The translations under genes and the position numbers were made by a program. This document shows, in pieces, positions 19,943 to 21,150 of a stretch of 21,150 bases of DNA. The stretch's first letter is position 1. Each line of letters begins with the position of its first letter. The notes beneath the pieces were generated by a model. It was not told the origin of the DNA. It made no database searches and saw only the letters and a list, made by a program, of their open reading frames with translations. Source of the DNA: Palsa-1439 sp050015495 (GTDB lineage: Bacteria; Verrucomicrobiota; Verrucomicrobiia; Palsa-1439). The stretch lies in NCBI GenBank assembly GCA_050015495.1, contig JBEKBH010000042.1, forward strand, positions 1 to 21,150, given 5' to 3'.

Positions 19943-20961
19943 TGAATGCAGACGAGCCAAAGCCTGAAGCGAAAGCAGCTGAGCCCAAGCGTGAGGACAA
20001 GGCAGTCGTCCCTAAACTTGAAGACAAGGCGGCCGTGCCGAAACCTGAAGCCAAACCATCCAAGCCCAAGACGGAATTCAGAAACAAGATCATCTTTACC
20101 CTCTCGATCGTGGGTGTGCTGGCCGCGCTGGTTGCCGCCTACCTCTTTGCCATGCAGAGGAAGGCCCAACCCCCCGTGTTTCAGCCGGTCAGCAACCCTT
20201 ACGCATCGGCCATCTATGCCAACGGCATGATCGAGAGTGACCAGTCGAGTGGTGAAAACATCAATATCTTTCCGCAAGTGTCCGGCCCAATCATCGAGGT
20301 GTTCGTGCATGAGGGCCAACAGGTGACGGCCGGCACGCCGCTGTTCACCATCGAAGATTCCGTGCAGAGAGCGTCAGTGGAGTTGGCCGAATCCAACCTG
20401 AAAGCGGCCCGCGACCAGTACGACAAGCGCCGCGCTTCCTACGACATCGATCCGGAATCGATCAGTAAGGACGTGCTGGATACCGCGGGAGACGCGGTCA
20501 ATCAGGCGGTAGCCGCACTGAAGGCCGCCAACGCGTTGCTGCAATATTATTCGGTCAAAGCGCCGGTCGACGGAGTCGTGCTGACCGTCAACGCAGCGGT
20601 CGGCAGCTACGTGTCGTCGCCAGGCGTCTACGACACGTACACGGAGTTGTTCGACCCGCTCGTGGTGATGGGAACGCCTCAAGACCATCTGGCCGTGCGC
20701 TGCTTTGTTGACGAGATCCTGGTCTCACGATTGCCATCGCATTGGCATATTCAGGCGCAGATGTCGATTCGTGGGACCGACATCAAGGTGCCGCTCGAAT
20801 TCGTCCGGGTGCAGCCGTATGTCTCACCCAAGATTGAGCTATCGAATGAGAAGCAAGAGCAGGTCGACCTGCGGGTACTGCCGGTAATTTTCCGGTTCGA
20901 GAAAAAGGACGCTCCGGTCTATCCGGGACAGCAGGTGGATGTCTATATCGGGCAGCAATAG
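19942..20961 (+). CDS. Membrane-fusion (HlyD/DevB-like) exporter subunit
   Basis: The protein has 339 residues. The first 45 are cytoplasmic and made of degenerate 10-residue Lys/Glu/Pro repeats (EPKPEAKAAEPK, REDKAVVPKLEDKAAVPK), then a membrane anchor at about 49-71 (IIFTLSIVGVLAALVAAYLF). The periplasmic part has the split lipoyl domain (NIFPQVSGPIIEVFVHEGQQ; then YYSVKAPVDGVVLTVNAAVG) flanking a short helical hairpin (SVELAESNLKAARDQYDKR), and a beta-barrel to the end (VYPGQQVDVYI). It would connect the ABC permease with an outer-membrane channel. The start shares a base with the ATPase stop (TAATG). The charged repeat tail before the anchor is unusual for this family. Confidence 0.9.
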   Translation: MNADEPKPEAKAAEPKREDKAVVPKLEDKAAVPKPEAKPSKPKTEFRNKIIFTLSIVGVLAALVAAYLFAMQRKAQPPVFQPVSNPYASAIYANGMIESDQSSGENINIFPQVSGPIIEVFVHEGQQVTAGTPLFTIEDSVQRASVELAESNLKAARDQYDKRRASYDIDPESISKDVLDTAGDAVNQAVAALKAANALLQYYSVKAPVDGVVLTVNAAVGSYVSSPGVYDTYTELFDPLVVMGTPQDHLAVRCFVDEILVSRLPSHWHIQAQMSIRGTDIKVPLEFVRVQPYVSPKIELSNEKQEQVDLRVLPVIFRFEKKDAPVYPGQQVDVYIGQQ

Positions 20962-21046
20962 CGCGCCGCCCGACCTGAGTCAGAGCGAATGCAATGAACA
21001 ACTTTCGATCAGACCAGCAACACACAGCGGGCAAACGGGAGGCGCC

Positions 21047-21150
21047 ATGAAGTACGGTGGCATCCTGCGGATCGGCTTCAAGCTGCTGGTCAATGACAAG
21101 CCCAAGTTCACCGCGCTGTTGATCGGGATTACCTTCTCCGTGTTCCTGAT
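21047..21150 (+). CDS. ABC permease, DevC/MacB-like, partial
   Basis: An ATG at 21047 preceded by GGGAGG opens a frame running off the right edge. The 34 visible residues (MKYGGILRIGFKLLVNDKPK, then a hydrophobic stretch FTALLIGITFSVFL) match the start of DevC-type permeases: a short amphipathic lead with 'LLVNDKPKFTALLIGI' and the first transmembrane helix. It follows the fusion-protein gene by 85 bases and completes the exporter. The remainder lies outside the window. Confidence 0.8.
   Translation, partial: MKYGGILRIGFKLLVNDKPKFTALLIGITFSVFL

Overview
The window reads as a chromosomal segment from a Gram-negative soil or freshwater bacterium, most likely Verrucomicrobiota of the Pedosphaera/Limisphaerales type. 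This is inference. It rests on the gene content (DUF2934, DUF2950 and DUF3309 proteins, PRC-barrel protein, STAS-MlaE lipid transporter, output-less response regulators), a fairly high G+C, and many small palindromic repeats between genes. No tRNA, rRNA, CRISPR array or intact insertion sequence was seen.

Layout. 1-1253 (minus): 5' part of an ABC1/UbiB atypical kinase, preceded by a 34-residue membrane protein. 1521-3028: two single-domain response regulators, one per strand. 3443-4740: a coupled set (DUF2934 protein, a 59-residue protein, a small exported protein) followed by a Spy/CpxP-like periplasmic protein. 5009-5905: an exported protein of unknown role. 5906-6219: intergenic repeats and a strong hairpin. 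6220-6776: zinc-ribbon/GYF protein coupled to a broken Ser/Thr kinase gene. 6795-10268: a compact Mla/MCE lipid-transport operon (STAS-MlaE, MlaF, MlaD, PqiC-like lipoprotein), every junction an ATGA overlap. 10393-12455 (minus): alpha/beta hydrolase overlapping a PAS histidine kinase gene. 12633-14964 (minus): GNAT-like protein, double PRC-barrel protein, acidic conserved protein. 15164-19132 (plus): small envelope and stress genes, including paralogues of the 3443-4202 genes. 19202-21150: a DevBCA-like ABC exporter, cut by the window end.

Main result. A palindrome of the form ATGGGGT-N4-ACCCCAT recurs about ten times. At six of the sites a TANNNT-like hexamer (one weaker, CATTGT) begins after exactly 22 intervening bases, and at a seventh after 24. 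If the hexamer is a -10 element, the palindrome is centred near -43.5, the usual place for a class II activator. At four sites (3443, 11568, 16091, 18875) the predicted transcription start is the A of the start codon and no Shine-Dalgarno sequence is present. This suggests a dispersed, activator-controlled, leaderless regulon of small stress genes and a sensor kinase.

The second candidate system is the overlapping pair of alpha/beta hydrolase and PAS histidine kinase. It is laid out like the Bacillus RsbQ-RsbP module, in which a hydrolase supplies the signal read by a PAS domain. Much of the remaining content concerns the cell envelope (lipid transport, exported proteins, exporter), which fits an envelope-stress setting.
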